In this document: in pieces, positions 9,135 through 17,593 of the stretch
How positions within the stretch are numbered: the stretch's first letter is position 1
How the letters are laid out: the number at the start of each line of letters is the position of its first letter
Notes under the pieces: generated by a model
Database searches by the model: none
Told to the model about the DNA's origin: nothing
What the model saw: only the letters and a program-made list of their open reading frames with translations
NCBI RefSeq assembly: GCF_000017545.1
Contig: NC_009718.1
Span: 1 to 64,000 of the forward strand
DNA length: 64,000 nt
Source of the DNA: Fervidobacterium nodosum Rt17-B1
GTDB taxonomy: Bacteria > Thermotogota > Thermotogae > Thermotogales > Fervidobacteriaceae
Direction: 5' to 3'
Position numbers and translations under genes: made by a program

Positions 9135-9617
9135 CTGAATTTACTTATAGTATCTCTTCCTGGTAGTGACAAAGGGATAATTTTAAAAATATTAAAAGAA
9201 GATTTTGGATATGACGTTATTGATGTTGAAAAAATCCTCGAAGTTGAAACAAAAAAGGATTTGTGTTCCCTTGTTAAATATAACGGGATTGAAAAAATTG
9301 CAAAAATGGAACAAAAGATAATAGATAGATTTGGAAAGTTTTCTGGTAAAATAATATTTAGTTGTGGTATCATTGAAATGGTAGAACCAAAAAATTTTTT
9401 GATTGTGTATATAAAAACGCCTAAAGAAAAATTTATCAAAAAGTTTAGAAAATACATGGCAAGTAAGGGTATAGAAGAATACTACGCAAGGTTTCACAAA
9501 TACTTTAGTTCACACTCTGATTTGGTTATATCTACTGAGCACAAGATGAAATTCGAAATATGTTCTATAATAAGTGATTTTTTCAAAAAAAGATTATCTT
9601 ATAACCAAAATACTTGA
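9135..9617 (+). CDS. Degenerate shikimate-kinase-like protein, apparent CTG start
   Basis: The open frame extends upstream of any ATG, GTG or TTG to a CTG at 9135, five bases after GGAGGGG (9123-9129) and two bases after the YjbQ stop. That gives a 160-residue product the size of a shikimate kinase. It shows the family order: a P-loop region LPGSDKG, DVIDVEKIL after strand 2, a KYNGIEKIAKMEQ block like the GE.FR..E block, and SCGIIEM where the GGG motif should be. The P-loop has lost its Gly and Ser/Thr (GSDKG for GSGKS) and the substrate arginine position is not conserved. Catalysis is therefore doubtful. It could be a regulatory or decaying paralogue. Confidence 0.6.
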   Translation: MNLLIVSLPGSDKGIILKILKEDFGYDVIDVEKILEVETKKDLCSLVKYNGIEKIAKMEQKIIDRFGKFSGKIIFSCGIIEMVEPKNFLIVYIKTPKEKFIKKFRKYMASKGIEEYYARFHKYFSSHSDLVISTEHKMKFEICSIISDFFKKRLSYNQNT

Positions 9618-9701
9618 TTTTTCTATATGTTTTATGATATAATAACAAGGAAACCTGTATTCATCGTATTCTTGATTTTTATATATCAAAAGTGCTATTA
9701 T
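9614..9701 (+). promoter_or_regulatory. Two tandem promoters of the HU gene
   Basis: P1: TTGATT (9614-9619), 18-base spacer, TATAAT (9638-9643). P2: TTGATT (9672-9677), 18-base spacer, TATTAT (9696-9701). Two promoters fit an abundant nucleoid protein. Confidence 0.65.
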
Positions 9702-9744
9702 ATAAGTGGATTTTTACTACACTTTTTAAAAGGAGGGGGACTTT

Positions 9745-10020
9745 ATGAACAAAAAACTACTTGTTAACGCGGTAGCAGAAAAGACACAACTTAAGAAAAA
9801 AGATGTAAAAGCCGTTGTTGATGCAGTTTTTGAAACTATTGCTGAAGCCCTTGAAAAAGGCGAAAAGGTTCAACTTGTTGATTTTGGTACGTTTGAAGTT
9901 AAGAAGATGGCAGGCAGAACAGGTGTCAATCCAAGAACGAAATCAAAGATTAAGATTCCTTCAAGAAAGGTTCCAAAATTCAGACCAGGGAAAGTTCTTA
10001 AGTCAAAAGTTAACAAGTAA
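9745..10020 (+). CDS. hup: HU-type nucleoid DNA-binding protein
   Basis: HU is a small dimeric architectural protein that bends and compacts DNA. The 91-residue product has the standard length. The helical N-terminal half is followed by the VDFGTFEVKK core and the DNA-embracing arm with RTGVNPRTKSKIKIP and the conserved proline. The lysine-rich C-terminus is typical. AGGAGGGGG precedes the ATG, tandem promoters lie upstream and a strong terminator follows, so it is a monocistronic, highly expressed gene. Confidence 0.96.
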   Translation: MNKKLLVNAVAEKTQLKKKDVKAVVDAVFETIAEALEKGEKVQLVDFGTFEVKKMAGRTGVNPRTKSKIKIPSRKVPKFRPGKVLKSKVNK

Positions 10021-10040
10021 GAATATTTAAAAAAATCAAG

Positions 10041-10063
10041 GCCGGGGTTTATCCCCGGCTTTT
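10041..10063 (+). terminator. Terminator of the HU gene
   Basis: GCCGGGG (10041-10047) pairs with CCCCGGC (10053-10059), followed by TTTT. Confidence 0.88.
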
Positions 10064-10097
10064 AATTAATTACAAAAATCAACAAATTTTAAAAGTA

Positions 10098-11342
10098 TCA
10101 ACCTTCCATATCATTGACAATTTCAACTAAATAATTATACAATTCTAAATCAAATTTTCCTTTTTCTACATCTTGTTTTATTATTTCAAAAACTTTTTCT
10201 TTTGTCCAAGCTTCTTTGTAAGATCTTTTTGTGGAAAGCGCATCGTAAACATCTACAATTCCTATGATTCTTCCAAAGAGAGATATCTCTCCATTCTTTT
10301 TTCCATAAGGATATCCACTGCCATCTAATCTTTCGTGATGTTCTAAAGCACCACTAAGTATTTCTTTATCAACATATTTAATTTGAGACAAGATTTCAGC
10401 ACCGTAAATTGTGTGATTCTTGATTATTTGGTATTCTTCGTCCGTCAGTTTTCCTGGTTTTAATAGTATACTATCTGGTATTCCTATTTTTCCAACATCG
10501 TGTAATATAGCGGAAAATTCAAGTTTTTCAAGAAGTTCTTGGCTAATGCCTAATTTTCTGCCTATTTCAACCGAATACATTGACACATTTTGAGAATGTG
10601 TGTGTGTATAATTATCTCTTTTATCAATAGCGGTAGCTATTGCAAGCAATAATTTTTTGAAATTACTTGAGAATCTTTCATAATTCCATGTACTCAAGAG
10701 TTTTCTACCGATTATTTTTGCGAACAAATCGACAATTTTTGCGTCTTCTTCCATGAAGCCACCTTTCTTATTAAGAACTTCAATAACACCTATCTTTTGA
10801 TTTTCTACCCATATTGGTGCACCAACGATGTTCTCTGTTTTAAATTTTGCAGCTTTATCTACTCCTTTAAAATGAACGGGATTTTTTTCAAGATCGTTAA
10901 ATATCAATGCTTTACTTTCTTTAAAAATAGTTCCAGCTATTGATTCCATAGGAACTGGAATGCTTTCTATTTTTCCGCTAGCCTTGCCTACTGTCACAAG
11001 GAATTTCAAGTGATCTTCTTCATAAATCAATATCGAAGCTGCGTCGGCGTCAACAATAGTGCAAATTTCATTTTGAATATCTTTTAATAATTCATTTAGC
11101 CTTAAATTGCTATTCAGCTTTGCTGCAATATAAACAACTTGGTCTCGTACATTCGACGGATTTACAACAATTCCTTGTTTTAAAAGTTTATGTATTTTCG
11201 AAAGTAATTCATTAGAATATCCACCGAGTACATAAAAATCTATATCGCCTATTTTTACAAGTAATTTCGTTTTTCTTCCAAATAACCTATTATTAATAAC
11301 ATACCCACTTAGCCAAGTCGGTCCTTCAATTTTTTTGTGCAT
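10098..11342 (-). CDS. GAF and HD-GYP domain phosphodiesterase
   Basis: A 414-residue cytoplasmic protein predicted to degrade cyclic di-GMP or a related cyclic dinucleotide. After about 80 unassigned residues there is a GAF sensor domain (about 85-215). An intact HD-GYP domain follows, with HTHSQNV, the metal-binding HDVGKIGIPDSIL, HHERLDGSGYPYG (the GYP motif) and GIVDVYDALSTKRSY. All the metal-binding residues I can check are present. The ATG follows GAGGTG. It is the last gene of a five-gene minus-strand operon, 18 bases after the FecR-domain gene. The specific substrate is inferred from the family. Confidence 0.9.
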   Translation of the reverse strand: MHKKIEGPTWLSGYVINNRLFGRKTKLLVKIGDIDFYVLGGYSNELLSKIHKLLKQGIVVNPSNVRDQVVYIAAKLNSNLRLNELLKDIQNEICTIVDADAASILIYEEDHLKFLVTVGKASGKIESIPVPMESIAGTIFKESKALIFNDLEKNPVHFKGVDKAAKFKTENIVGAPIWVENQKIGVIEVLNKKGGFMEEDAKIVDLFAKIIGRKLLSTWNYERFSSNFKKLLLAIATAIDKRDNYTHTHSQNVSMYSVEIGRKLGISQELLEKLEFSAILHDVGKIGIPDSILLKPGKLTDEEYQIIKNHTIYGAEILSQIKYVDKEILSGALEHHERLDGSGYPYGKKNGEISLFGRIIGIVDVYDALSTKRSYKEAWTKEKVFEIIKQDVEKGKFDLELYNYLVEIVNDMEG

Positions 11343-11360
11343 AGATACACCTCACAATTT

Positions 11361-13514
11361 TTACCAGCTTGTTTCACTCCCTATGTACACACTTTGGATC
11401 CATTGTTTAGCTATAGCATCCCAGTTGTATACAATTCCAGCTACAAGATTTTTTTCCATAATTGGATAAGTTATTCTAAGAAATGCTATTGTATCTGAAT
11501 CGGCGAACTGACCTTCAGCAAACGGAGTCGAATCATAGTAATAACCATATATAAACAATCCAGCCATAGCTCCAACTTGTGGAATACTTATTCTCAGCTC
11601 TCCAAGCAAATCCATATCACCTAAGAAATCACCTAGTAAATAGAATCTTCCCATTGCGTATTGTGTATCAAAATTAAATCCAGCAAGATATCCAAATAAT
11701 ATTTCTTCATTTGAAAGTGTATTAAGTTGGTTCTTCAATTTTTGGAATGTGTATATTCTACCAAAATGGGAAGGTCTAAATCCATTCCATGTGCCGTATA
11801 CTCCGGCGATAACGTCAAATATTGATAATCTTCCGGAAAGTCCTCCAAATAAACCGAGTCCAAATTTTGAGTAATCGCTTAAAAACTGTGATGCGGTTTC
11901 AACACCTAAATACAATCCACCTGAAAGTGGGTATCTCAAGTAAACAGACGCGGAAAGATTTATTGGCGTTGCTTCGTTTAAAACATTATTTGTTGCAACG
12001 GAAGTATCGTAAAGTACACCGACACCTAAATCCATACCACCTAAGATGGATTTCATTTCTAACTCACCAGCAAAAACACTATCTGATTGTACAAATTCAA
12101 ATGGCCAGAGTTTGGTTAGTTCGAATGGAAGATGAGCCATTAAACCGAATGTTCCTAAAAAAGCTTTTGTATCAAATGATTTTGAATATGGTTTATAATA
12201 GTCTCTAACAGAAAATCCCATTCCAATCGATATTTGTGGCATGTTGCCATATCTCAAGTAAAAATTACCTAGATTAAGAGCTACTGAGTTGATAGTTATC
12301 ATATTGATTATGTTCGTACTTGGCTCAGTTGATGGAATACCGTAATACAACGTGCCACCAACTTCTGTGGCATATGCTGTTAATCCTATACCTAATGTAA
12401 CAGGCCCTATTGTAAATTCTGGTGAAATTGTATAAACGATGTATTTTTGTCCGTCTTTAGAAGCTGTTTCAACACCTAATTGTGGAATATACGCTTGCAT
12501 AGGTTGTGTTGGTTGGGAAGGTTTTTCTATAGTTGGTTCTGGTAATTTTTGCTCAGGAATTTCTTTTGGTAATTCTGGAATACTTATTTCTTCTAATTCA
12601 GGTAGAGTTTCAAGCAATTCTTGAAATTCTGTATTTTCGAATAATTGATTTATGTCTTCAATAACCTGTCCAAATAATTCAAATGCTAATTGGCCTCCCT
12701 CGAATACTGGGATTACGAAGCTATCATCATAAAATGCAAGTACTTCGCCTTCCCACACTTTTAATTGTGCTTTATCTTCATAGTAATCAACTCCAAATTT
12801 TGTTCCCCTAACACCTGCTGTAACACTTCCAGCTCTAACTTCAAACGAAGATCCAGCAACCATCTTTTGAACTACGTTATATGTTCCACCTTTCTTAATA
12901 ATTATTGAAACGAGAATTCTCCCATCTTTAGCTTTTCTCATCTTTTCGAAAAGAACTTGAGTATTTTCTGTTATCTTTGTCATAGAACCATCCGGGAATT
13001 TTACGATTACATATGCTTTGTCAAGGGTTAATATTTCATCTCCCTCTTGTAAGATGGTGTCTGACTTTATAGATTCCCAAACTTGTTTTCCCTCTTTTTT
13101 ATACGCAACGCTACCCTTGAATGAGTCAATTGTTGCTTTCAATTTATCAGAAAATTCGCTTTCGTCTTTTTCAGTTACATTAATTGATATTTCTTGTGTG
13201 TATATTTTTTTATCTGCGGTTTCCGCTGAAAATGTTATTTTTACTTCTCCAGCTTTCTTTGGTGCTAAAAAGTTGAGCTCGGTTTTTCCATCGACTTTCA
13301 AACCTTTGGTAAGTATATCTGGCTTGTCGAAACCTCCTAAAGTTATCTTAGCTTTTAACGTGAATTGTTGCGGTTTTTCTGATTCATCGGTTAATGAAAT
13401 TTTAAAAAGTATCTTTTCACCTTTGACAACACTATAAGAACTCGGCACAACTTCAAATGCTGCAATCGCAAGGATGGAAATTATCAACAACAAAAAAATT
13501 AATAAGCGCCTCAT
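11361..13514 (-). CDS. FecR-domain protein with beta-barrel-like C-terminal half
   Basis: A 717-residue exported protein. A signal peptide (about residues 1-20) is followed by an immunoglobulin-like stretch. A FecR-like domain (roughly 130-260) comes next, with GDEILTLDKAYVIVKFPDGS and AGSVTAGVRGTKFGV. A Pro/Glu-rich linker (LPKEIPEQKLPEPTIEK) follows. The C-terminal 370 residues have alternating aromatic/glycine strands (NLGNFYLRYGNMPQISIGMGF) and end in Trp, as in outer-membrane barrels. ATG at 13514 is chosen because GGAGGTGATG precedes it; the frame is open for 32 more codons upstream. It overlaps the DUF3307 gene by 4 bases. The barrel assignment is inference; it could instead be a surface beta-sandwich protein. 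Confidence 0.78.
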   Translation of the reverse strand: MRRLLIFLLLIISILAIAAFEVVPSSYSVVKGEKILFKISLTDESEKPQQFTLKAKITLGGFDKPDILTKGLKVDGKTELNFLAPKKAGEVKITFSAETADKKIYTQEISINVTEKDESEFSDKLKATIDSFKGSVAYKKEGKQVWESIKSDTILQEGDEILTLDKAYVIVKFPDGSMTKITENTQVLFEKMRKAKDGRILVSIIIKKGGTYNVVQKMVAGSSFEVRAGSVTAGVRGTKFGVDYYEDKAQLKVWEGEVLAFYDDSFVIPVFEGGQLAFELFGQVIEDINQLFENTEFQELLETLPELEEISIPELPKEIPEQKLPEPTIEKPSQPTQPMQAYIPQLGVETASKDGQKYIVYTISPEFTIGPVTLGIGLTAYATEVGGTLYYGIPSTEPSTNIINMITINSVALNLGNFYLRYGNMPQISIGMGFSVRDYYKPYSKSFDTKAFLGTFGLMAHLPFELTKLWPFEFVQSDSVFAGELEMKSILGGMDLGVGVLYDTSVATNNVLNEATPINLSASVYLRYPLSGGLYLGVETASQFLSDYSKFGLGLFGGLSGRLSIFDVIAGVYGTWNGFRPSHFGRIYTFQKLKNQLNTLSNEEILFGYLAGFNFDTQYAMGRFYLLGDFLGDMDLLGELRISIPQVGAMAGLFIYGYYYDSTPFAEGQFADSDTIAFLRITYPIMEKNLVAGIVYNWDAIAKQWIQSVYIGSETSW

Positions 13515-14161
13515 AACATCACCTCCAGTAAGATTATAGTTGAAACAATCGTTGTCAAATAATTTAAAATAATTGATTTTGATGGTTTTATGGTTACTAA
13601 GATTAGACATGCAAGAGCATATATAACAAATGCGTATATGTTTAAAATATAGAAAATAGGAGCTACCATTCTCATTAAATAACCCACGTAATCTCTTTTA
13701 TATATACCATTTGACGTAATAAAGTGAACTAGTATGCTTAAAAAATATCCATTAAAAACCGCAACTGATAAGATCACGACGAAAAATCTCTCTAAAAACG
13801 GTTGAACGTCTTTACCAAGGTAAATAGCAGCTATTAGAAGAGTTGCGATATGAAATGATTGGTCGATAAGGTAATAATACCAAGTTTGACAAAAACGTTT
13901 TTTACATAAAAATTTTCCAATATCTATAAAAAAATGTGCTATTGAAAGTATTACAATAGCTCCAAATGATTTTAGTGTTAAATCTTCTCCAAAAATGAAA
14001 GAAAGTTGCGAAAGAAATACAATTACTATATGAAGCGTTAGTACACGTATATCTTTATTTTTTCTCATGGCGATGTAGCTATTTTGAAGTACGTAATCGC
14101 CTACAAGGTGACCTAGAAACAGATAAGGAAACAGGTATTTTATACTTTCCAGAGTTCTCAC
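13511..14161 (-). CDS. DUF3307-family integral membrane protein
   Basis: A 216-residue inner-membrane protein with about six hydrophobic helices. The N-terminal motif GHLVGDYVLQ and the downstream AHFFIDIGKFLCKK match the DUF3307 family, whose biochemical role is unknown. The conserved His/Asp pairs within helices suggest metal binding. It overlaps its neighbours by 4 bases on each side (ATGA), so it is translated as part of the cyclase/FecR operon. The domain call rests on motif recognition alone. Confidence 0.72.
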   Translation of the reverse strand: MRTLESIKYLFPYLFLGHLVGDYVLQNSYIAMRKNKDIRVLTLHIVIVFLSQLSFIFGEDLTLKSFGAIVILSIAHFFIDIGKFLCKKRFCQTWYYYLIDQSFHIATLLIAAIYLGKDVQPFLERFFVVILSVAVFNGYFLSILVHFITSNGIYKRDYVGYLMRMVAPIFYILNIYAFVIYALACLILVTIKPSKSIILNYLTTIVSTIILLEVML

Positions 14162-15102
14162 TCCTCATGTCTTAAAATATTTAGTGCTATATCGACATAA
14201 TTTTCTGGATATTTATTTTTTAACAGTTCTTCTGTCCATTTTAGAAGGACTATACTTTCCGAAATTCCAATGATTAAAGCCAATGGTGGTATTTCATTTG
14301 GATTCAATTTTTTTGGACCAGTACCATCAATTACTTCGTGATGATAAAGACACACATCTATTAGTTCTTTTTGAACTTCAAGTTCTTTTAGAATTTCGTA
14401 ACCATGGTCGACATGCCTTAGATAATCATTCCATTCATCGTTGCTGTAAATACCTAATCTTATCTTTTCAAATAATTCATCTCTTACACCAATAAGGCCC
14501 ACATTTGCTGTTCTAAGTGCTATTAAACAAAATTCTTGATCTATATTTTCATATTTGGCTAATTCAACAGCAATTTTTTCCATCGTAGACAATTCTTCTT
14601 CAGATAGTCTGGATCTTTTATTTAAAGCTATAAAGAGTGTGTTTAAAGCACTTCGTAATAATAATTCTAATCTTTGACCAAGAATAAAGCCTTCTATAAC
14701 TGAAACAAAAGAATCGTAAAAGGCAAGTAAACCTAAAACTTCATTTAAAGTGAATTCTCCGGTTATAGTTATTTGACCGAGATTTCCAGAGTTTTTGCTT
14801 AATATTGGTATTTCTAATTTGTTTTTAGTTAATTTGAAATTCTGGCCTTCTTCAGAGTAATTTAATTCAATATTTTTTCCATATCGTTTTTTAAAAAACT
14901 CTGCTATTTTATCTTTTGCTTGCTCAAAGTTGTATGTTTTGAGCAATTCATACAATAAATCAAAAATCTTTTCGTCAATTGCTATTCCAAACTCCATTGC
15001 AAATTCGTACACATCATCTTGTTTTGGTATTTGACCCGAAATTTCAAATTCATCATTTTCTAAATCAAAGAAATAGTAGGTATCATTTAGAATTTTTTCC
15101 AA
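14158..15102 (-). CDS. Degenerate HD-GYP-like protein
   Basis: A 314-residue cytoplasmic protein. The C-terminal half follows the HD-GYP fold: a HVDHGYEILKEL segment, then HHEVIDGTGPKKLNPNEIPPLA, then IGISESIVLL in place of the usual VDVFDAL. The hallmark HD metal dyad (HDxGK) is missing; the matching place reads RTANVGLIG. The GYP motif is GTGP. It is therefore probably a non-catalytic sensor or adaptor. A TTG start at 15102 lies 8 bases after a GAGGGG Shine-Dalgarno. It sits between the cyclase gene (12 bases upstream) and DUF3307 (4-base overlap). Confidence 0.7.
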   Translation of the reverse strand: MEKILNDTYYFFDLENDEFEISGQIPKQDDVYEFAMEFGIAIDEKIFDLLYELLKTYNFEQAKDKIAEFFKKRYGKNIELNYSEEGQNFKLTKNKLEIPILSKNSGNLGQITITGEFTLNEVLGLLAFYDSFVSVIEGFILGQRLELLLRSALNTLFIALNKRSRLSEEELSTMEKIAVELAKYENIDQEFCLIALRTANVGLIGVRDELFEKIRLGIYSNDEWNDYLRHVDHGYEILKELEVQKELIDVCLYHHEVIDGTGPKKLNPNEIPPLALIIGISESIVLLKWTEELLKNKYPENYVDIALNILRHEE

Positions 15103-15114
15103 TTAAATACCCCC

Positions 15115-16110
15115 TCAAGTATTTAATTTTTCGCTTATAAGCTTGTACAGATTAAGTTGCATACTTTTACCTTTTACTAAGTAGCTACCAACATATTCAA
15201 AGATAAAATTATTTGTTCTGCTTACGATTTCTTCTGAAACGATTATCTCGGCATCTATTTCCCTAGTTAAATGTTCTATTCTTGATGCCGTATTCACTGT
15301 ATCGCCAATGCATGTGTAATCCATCCTAAATGGTGCACCTATATTTCCAACGATAGCAGGACCATAGTGTATCCCTATACCACTATCAAGGTCTAATCCA
15401 AGTTCCTCGTCAAGTTTTTTTAGTTCTTTTCGCATATCAAGAGCACATTTCAAAGCTCGATCGATATCATCTTCATAAGAAATTGGAGCACCGAAAATAG
15501 CCATAATGGCATCTCCTATGAATTTATCAATTGTACCGTTATATTTGTAACGTATTATTTCACTCATCCTTGTTAGATAAACGTTCAGGAATGATACAAC
15601 CTCCTCAGGTGATAATTTCTCCGACCTACTTGTAAAGCCTTTAATATCTGAGAAAAGTACAACAACGTTTCTTGTTTCTCCACCAAGTTTTAATTCACCC
15701 TGTTTTAATAAATTATCGGCAACGATATCCGGAACATAACGGTATAAAAATTCTTTCATCCTTCTTTTTTCTGCGTTTTCCTTAAGGAAATCGCCGAGAG
15801 TTTTCACACTGCCAACTAATAGTGTTGCAAAAAATGTATGAAATGTTGATATATATATCTTTTGTGAAAATATAATAAAAGATATTGAAATGAAAATAAA
15901 TGGTATTAATAACAAAAAAGTATTGATTAACCTTTTATTGAATAAAGATAATAACGAAACTAAAAGCATTATAATGGCAAAAATAATCGAATTGTAAAAA
16001 GGTGAAATGGGTTTAATATATTCACCATTTATAATATTTTGAATAGCATTTGCATGTATAAAAACGCCTGCTTCGTCGTTTTGCAGTTGCTGTGTATCCA
16101 ACAATAACAA
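15115..16110 (-). CDS. Adenylate/guanylate cyclase, C-terminal part of a frameshifted CHASE2-cyclase
   Basis: This frame encodes the membrane and catalytic portion of a class III nucleotide cyclase. After HANAIQNIING, the usual end of a CHASE2 domain, come two or three transmembrane helices. The cyclase domain follows with LFSDIKGFTSRSE (metal-binding Asp), IDKFIGDAIMAIFGAP (second Asp), YTCIGDTVNTASRIE and the terminal KGKSMQLNLYKL. No Shine-Dalgarno supports an independent start near 16110. Its sequence continues that of the adjacent CHASE2 frame, so it is best read as the 3' part of one gene interrupted at about 16079-16082. Confidence 0.85.
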   Translation of the reverse strand: MLLLDTQQLQNDEAGVFIHANAIQNIINGEYIKPISPFYNSIIFAIIMLLVSLLSLFNKRLINTFLLLIPFIFISISFIIFSQKIYISTFHTFFATLLVGSVKTLGDFLKENAEKRRMKEFLYRYVPDIVADNLLKQGELKLGGETRNVVVLFSDIKGFTSRSEKLSPEEVVSFLNVYLTRMSEIIRYKYNGTIDKFIGDAIMAIFGAPISYEDDIDRALKCALDMRKELKKLDEELGLDLDSGIGIHYGPAIVGNIGAPFRMDYTCIGDTVNTASRIEHLTREIDAEIIVSEEIVSRTNNFIFEYVGSYLVKGKSMQLNLYKLISEKLNT

Positions 16111-17008
16111 CTTTATCTTTAAAAGTCCCCTTTTCGAATTTTCCTCTAATTACGTCGTAGGATGGTATTTCTTTAAATATTTCCTTCCCTTTCCCGTAAA
16201 ACCATATGTGCATGTATCCAGAATTATCAAATTTAATGTTCTTTTCTTTCATTATTACCTCTTTTTTGGAGAAATCTAAAATTAAATCAGTCGGATCTAT
16301 TCCCAAATATAATGCAGCTGCTATTATATTCATATGTGGTAAAATTCCAGACGAAATTCCATTTTCCATAGACCATCCTTCAACAACAAGCAATGGCATT
16401 CTTCTGACTACACCATCAGCATCCAGACTACCAATCTCATATGTGGCACTGTAAGCAGCAACAGAAAATGGTTCATAAATTGGTCTTATCTTATATATTT
16501 TGAACGGGTTTAAAAGTGCAAACTCCTTGAAGTTTGTCATTTTATATGCGAAATCTAAATAATTTGTGTTCTCTTCTATTCTTTTTCTGAGTCTTTCATC
16601 GTATGACAAATATGTACCTTTCTCGTTGATTAAGTACGTGCCAAGTACAACATTTTGATACATTAATAAAGTGCTTGCAAAGTAACTGTCTGTTTCTTCT
16701 GCTCCCGGTTCTGTGAATGACACATCAAATGCCACAACTTTTGCCCCGTCTTCGAAAACTTTTTCTAAAAGTTTACCGTAAACTTCTCTATCCCACGGCC
16801 ACGTGTCACCTTCGACTTCAAGAGCGCTGAGTGAATATTCATCTATACCAATAACAACTACATCTGGTTTTATGTTAATTCTGCCACGTAATTTATAGAA
16901 TAAGTCCATTATTTTTAAATCGATAATTTCAACAAAATCTAATCTGAAGAAGATAGCCCAGATAAAAAACACTGTGATTACAATTATTAATAAATGTATT
17001 TTGCTCAT
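16022..17008 (-). CDS. CHASE2 sensor domain, N-terminal part of a frameshifted CHASE2-cyclase
   Basis: An N-terminal transmembrane anchor is followed by an extracytoplasmic CHASE2 sensor, with VVVIGIDEYSLSALE, WPWDREVYGKLLEKV and KVVIVGYTATA near the end. In family members this runs straight into an HANAI-type segment, helices and a cyclase domain. Here the frame is lost at an AAAA run (16079-16082 on the given strand) and ends after about 20 unrelated residues. Removing one A restores VGYTATA-NDEAGVFIHANAI. The ATG at 17008 has a good AGGGGGGT Shine-Dalgarno. It is the first gene of the minus-strand operon. The lesion may be a mutation, a sequence error or, less likely, a programmed shift. 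Confidence 0.85.
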   Translation of the reverse strand: MSKIHLLIIVITVFFIWAIFFRLDFVEIIDLKIMDLFYKLRGRINIKPDVVVIGIDEYSLSALEVEGDTWPWDREVYGKLLEKVFEDGAKVVAFDVSFTEPGAEETDSYFASTLLMYQNVVLGTYLINEKGTYLSYDERLRKRIEENTNYLDFAYKMTNFKEFALLNPFKIYKIRPIYEPFSVAAYSATYEIGSLDADGVVRRMPLLVVEGWSMENGISSGILPHMNIIAAALYLGIDPTDLILDFSKKEVIMKEKNIKFDNSGYMHIWFYGKGKEIFKEIPSYDVIRGKFEKGTFKDKVVIVGYTATAKRRSRRFYTCKCYSKYYKW

Positions 17009-17155
17009 AATACCCCCCTTGTTGATTCATTTGAATTTTAAAGAGTTTAAAATTCGATGTATAATAAAAAGGAGTTTCTAGTTATTTGACTATCCAAAAT
17101 TGTATATCGTTCTATAAGAAAAATTTGTCAAAAATGTGTTATGGAGGTGTTTATT

Positions 17156-17566
17156 GTGAAATCGTACACAGAATATCTTTGGTTTAATACGCAAAAAAAG
17201 AAAGAGCTTGTTCATATTACACCAAAAATTGAGGGGATAGTTGAAAAAAGTGGTATAAAAGAGGGATTTTGTCTTGTTTCTGCTATGCACATTACTGCGG
17301 GAATAATTGTAAACGATAACGAGTCTGGACTCCATAAAGATATATGGAATTGGTTAGAAAAGCTTGCACCTGAAGGAGATTACTATCATCATATGACTGG
17401 TGAGACAAATGGGGACGCTCATCTGAAAAGAATACTCGTTCATCATCAAGTGATTATACCTATTACCAATGGGAAACTTGATTTAGGTCCTTGGGAAGAG
17501 GTATTCTATGCAGAATTCGATGGGCAGAGAAGAAAAAGGGTAGTTGTTAAAGTTATAGGAGAGTAA
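17156..17566 (+). CDS. YjbQ/UPF0047 family protein (copy 2)
   Basis: A 136-residue second member of the YjbQ family. It has [15 protein letters not shown], the histidine-rich [16 protein letters not shown] and the C-terminal [18 protein letters not shown]. It is clearly diverged from the copy at 8734 (GPWEE for GTWQG, DGQRR for DGPRK). GTG at 17156 is preferred over ATG at 17141 because GGAGGTG (17143-17149) lies between them, correctly spaced for the GTG. It is followed after about 27 bases by the sigma-54-type activator. Biochemical function is not settled for the family. Confidence 0.87.
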   Translation: MKSYTEYLWFNTQKKKELVHITPKIEGIVEKSGIKEGFCLVSAMHITAGIIVNDNESGLHKDIWNWLEKLAPEGDYYHHMTGETNGDAHLKRILVHHQVIIPITNGKLDLGPWEEVFYAEFDGQRRKRVVVKVIGE

Positions 17567-17593
17567 TAAAATAATCATTTGGGGATGGAACTA

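Noticed and set aside
12439-13437. Plus-strand open frames inside the FecR-domain gene
   Set aside because: They are shadows of the minus-strand gene with no ribosome binding sites or recognisable domains.
16022-16110. Independent start for the cyclase gene at 16110
   Set aside because: No Shine-Dalgarno, and the upstream residues of that frame are unrelated to the family, while the frame-corrected fusion matches it.
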